From the NCBI GenBank assembly GCA_014728185.1, contig WJMB01000165.1:1-7231 (forward strand): a stretch of DNA of 7,231 bases, given 5' to 3'. Every line of letters starts with the position of its first letter. Positions within the stretch are counted from its first letter, which is position 1. Of this stretch, positions 6,165-7,231 are shown one piece after another. This DNA comes from Candidatus Coatesiibacteriota bacterium. Lineage in GTDB: Bacteria; RBG-13-66-14. A program made the translations under genes and the position numbers. The notes below the pieces were generated by a model. It searched no databases, was not told the DNA's origin, and saw only the letters and a program-made list of their open reading frames with translations.

Positions 6165-6171
6165 AAGGAGG
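6165..6171 (+). promoter_or_regulatory. ribosome binding site of the lipoprotein gene
   Basis: AAGGAGG lies seven bases before the GTG at 6179, a near-ideal Shine-Dalgarno sequence that settles a non-ATG start. CCTCC at 6142-6146 is complementary to its GGAGG and, with TT/AA past a two-base bulge, could fold back to hide the site. Confidence 0.8.
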
Positions 6172-6178
6172 GGTTAGC

Positions 6179-7231
6179 GTGCGTAAACCACTTTTTGCTC
6201 TGCTGATCGTCACGCTGAGCGCCATCATTCTGATGACGGCCTGCGATCCGGAAGACGTAATGAGCGACTTCCCGACCGCTCAGTACATGGATCAGGCCTT
6301 CTCGATCTTCGTCACCGACGATTCCTTCGACAACTTCTGCGGCAACCACCTGGTGCTGGACTTCAACGGTGACGGCGGTTACGGCGCCAATGGTGTTGTA
6401 CCTACCTACCTGACCGAGTTCCCCACCATCGATGGCTATCTCGAGGTCGATGAACCCTGGCATCCCGACCAGGGTATCTGCAGCTGGTACACCGTCGATC
6501 TGGAGCACAAGCCCTATGCCTCGGGTTATGACGACCCGGATAACGCCCCGAGCTCCGACCCCGTGGACGAGGTCAATGTCTGCGCCGCCTACACCGTCTC
6601 CGGCGGTGTCGGCATTCTCTACATGGCCTTCCAGTGGACCGACCCCTCGGGCACCGACGATCATTACCACAAGCGTTGGCACCTGTTCGGCGATGTACGC
6701 AACGACGGCCATCTTTTGCAGGGATGGGTCCGGCAGATGGAAAACGGTATGGATCCTCGGTACGACGATTTCCCCGATTACTATAACGATCCTGACTGCC
6801 CCTTCCCCGACGGCTATTACCACGGCTACGGCTCCGACACTCTGGGCCTTGTCTGGGACATCTGGGGCGTCGACGATCCCGAGGCCGACAACCCCATGCC
6901 GACCCCCTCGGTCGAGGGCTTCTTCGATAACGGCTGGGACATCTGCTGGTATCAGGACGGCAACGACTGGCTCTGCAAGCTTACCCCGGACATGGGCACC
7001 TACGACAACACCGCCAAGCTGGACGTTTGGTGGTGGAGCGCCGCCAAGACCAACTACCAGCCCCGCGAGATTCAGGACTGGGCCTACATGGAGGATATGT
7101 ACCAGACCTCCGAGGACCTGATCAACGACCACGGACCGATCCCCGATGAAGGCTTCCCGCCCTTCCGTTACAACTGGCAACAGGTTAAAATCGGACCTCG
7201 CTTTGCCGAAAAACCTTTGTTCAAGCATCAG
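6179..7231 (+). CDS. lipoprotein with ethylbenzene-dehydrogenase-like haem-binding domain, 3' end missing
   Basis: 351 residues are visible and the frame is open at the window edge. Residues 1-21 are a lipoprotein signal peptide (MRKPLFALLIVTLSAIILMTA) with Cys22 as the lipidation site (L-M-T-A-C). From about 80 the sequence follows the EB_dh pattern known from ethylbenzene dehydrogenase gamma subunits and related c-type cytochromes: TIDGYLEVDEPW (83-94), LYMAFQWTDP (147-156), an HKRWHLF stretch (164-170), DTLGLVWDIWGVDD (220-233), and KLDVWWWSAAKTN (280-292) followed by AYMED. These domains bind haem in the periplasm or outside the cytoplasmic membrane and pass electrons. No CXXCH c-haem motif is present in the visible part; the cysteines are 22, 54, 101, 135, 207, 256 and 266. 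Acidic and aromatic residues are abundant. The GTG start is set by AAGGAGG seven bases upstream. Family assignment is by remembered pattern only and is moderately sure. Confidence 0.7.
   Translation, partial: MRKPLFALLIVTLSAIILMTACDPEDVMSDFPTAQYMDQAFSIFVTDDSFDNFCGNHLVLDFNGDGGYGANGVVPTYLTEFPTIDGYLEVDEPWHPDQGICSWYTVDLEHKPYASGYDDPDNAPSSDPVDEVNVCAAYTVSGGVGILYMAFQWTDPSGTDDHYHKRWHLFGDVRNDGHLLQGWVRQMENGMDPRYDDFPDYYNDPDCPFPDGYYHGYGSDTLGLVWDIWGVDDPEADNPMPTPSVEGFFDNGWDICWYQDGNDWLCKLTPDMGTYDNTAKLDVWWWSAAKTNYQPREIQDWAYMEDMYQTSEDLINDHGPIPDEGFPPFRYNWQQVKIGPRFAEKPLFKHQ

Noticed and set aside
6095..7228. Minus-strand 377-codon frame
   Set aside because: It is antisense to the lipoprotein gene, which has a signal peptide, ribosome site and family motifs; the minus translation is Val/Gly-rich filler.

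Overview
The window holds one very large secreted enzyme gene on the minus strand, flanked by two incomplete genes and a long gene-poor spacer. Coding parts are GC-rich (one 60-base sample inside the large gene, 3361-3420, is about 70% GC), and the long open frames antisense to the real genes are the usual by-product of that. The standard genetic code fits: the large frame runs for over 1,500 codons using only TGG for Trp. Signal peptides, a lipoprotein and non-ATG starts behind strong Shine-Dalgarno sequences indicate a bacterium, probably diderm and probably uncultured. I cannot name the phylum.

Layout. (1) 1-162, minus: the start of an exported or membrane protein, with a clear ribosome site, GTG start and signal peptide. 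It is interrupted at codon 25 by an in-frame TGA and then continues in the same frame into a transmembrane-like segment to the window edge. (2) 163-543: a promoter for that gene, a GC-rich terminator-like hairpin, and a 190-base element made of nested perfect inverted repeats that begins 8 bases after the stop codon of the next gene. (3) 544-5235, minus: a 1563-residue secreted multidomain protein. It reads as signal peptide, beta-sandwich, GH42-like catalytic barrel, glutamine-amidotransferase-like domain, CBM4/9-like module and a C-terminal DNRLRE (CBM96-like) domain. (4) 5236-6178: a 943-base divergent spacer with the enzyme promoter, several hairpins, an AT-richer patch, a tandem repeat and no convincing gene. 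(5) 6179-7231, plus: a lipoprotein resembling the haem-binding domain of ethylbenzene dehydrogenase gamma subunits, cut by the window edge.

How they work together. The large enzyme is probably exported to attack an external polysaccharide or glycoconjugate, with its C-terminal modules holding it on the substrate or cell surface. The lipoprotein is probably an envelope haem or redox protein. They are divergently transcribed and nothing in the sequence links their functions. The least ordinary features are the in-frame TGA with a SECIS-like hairpin, the nested inverted-repeat element, and the size and architecture of the glycosidase.
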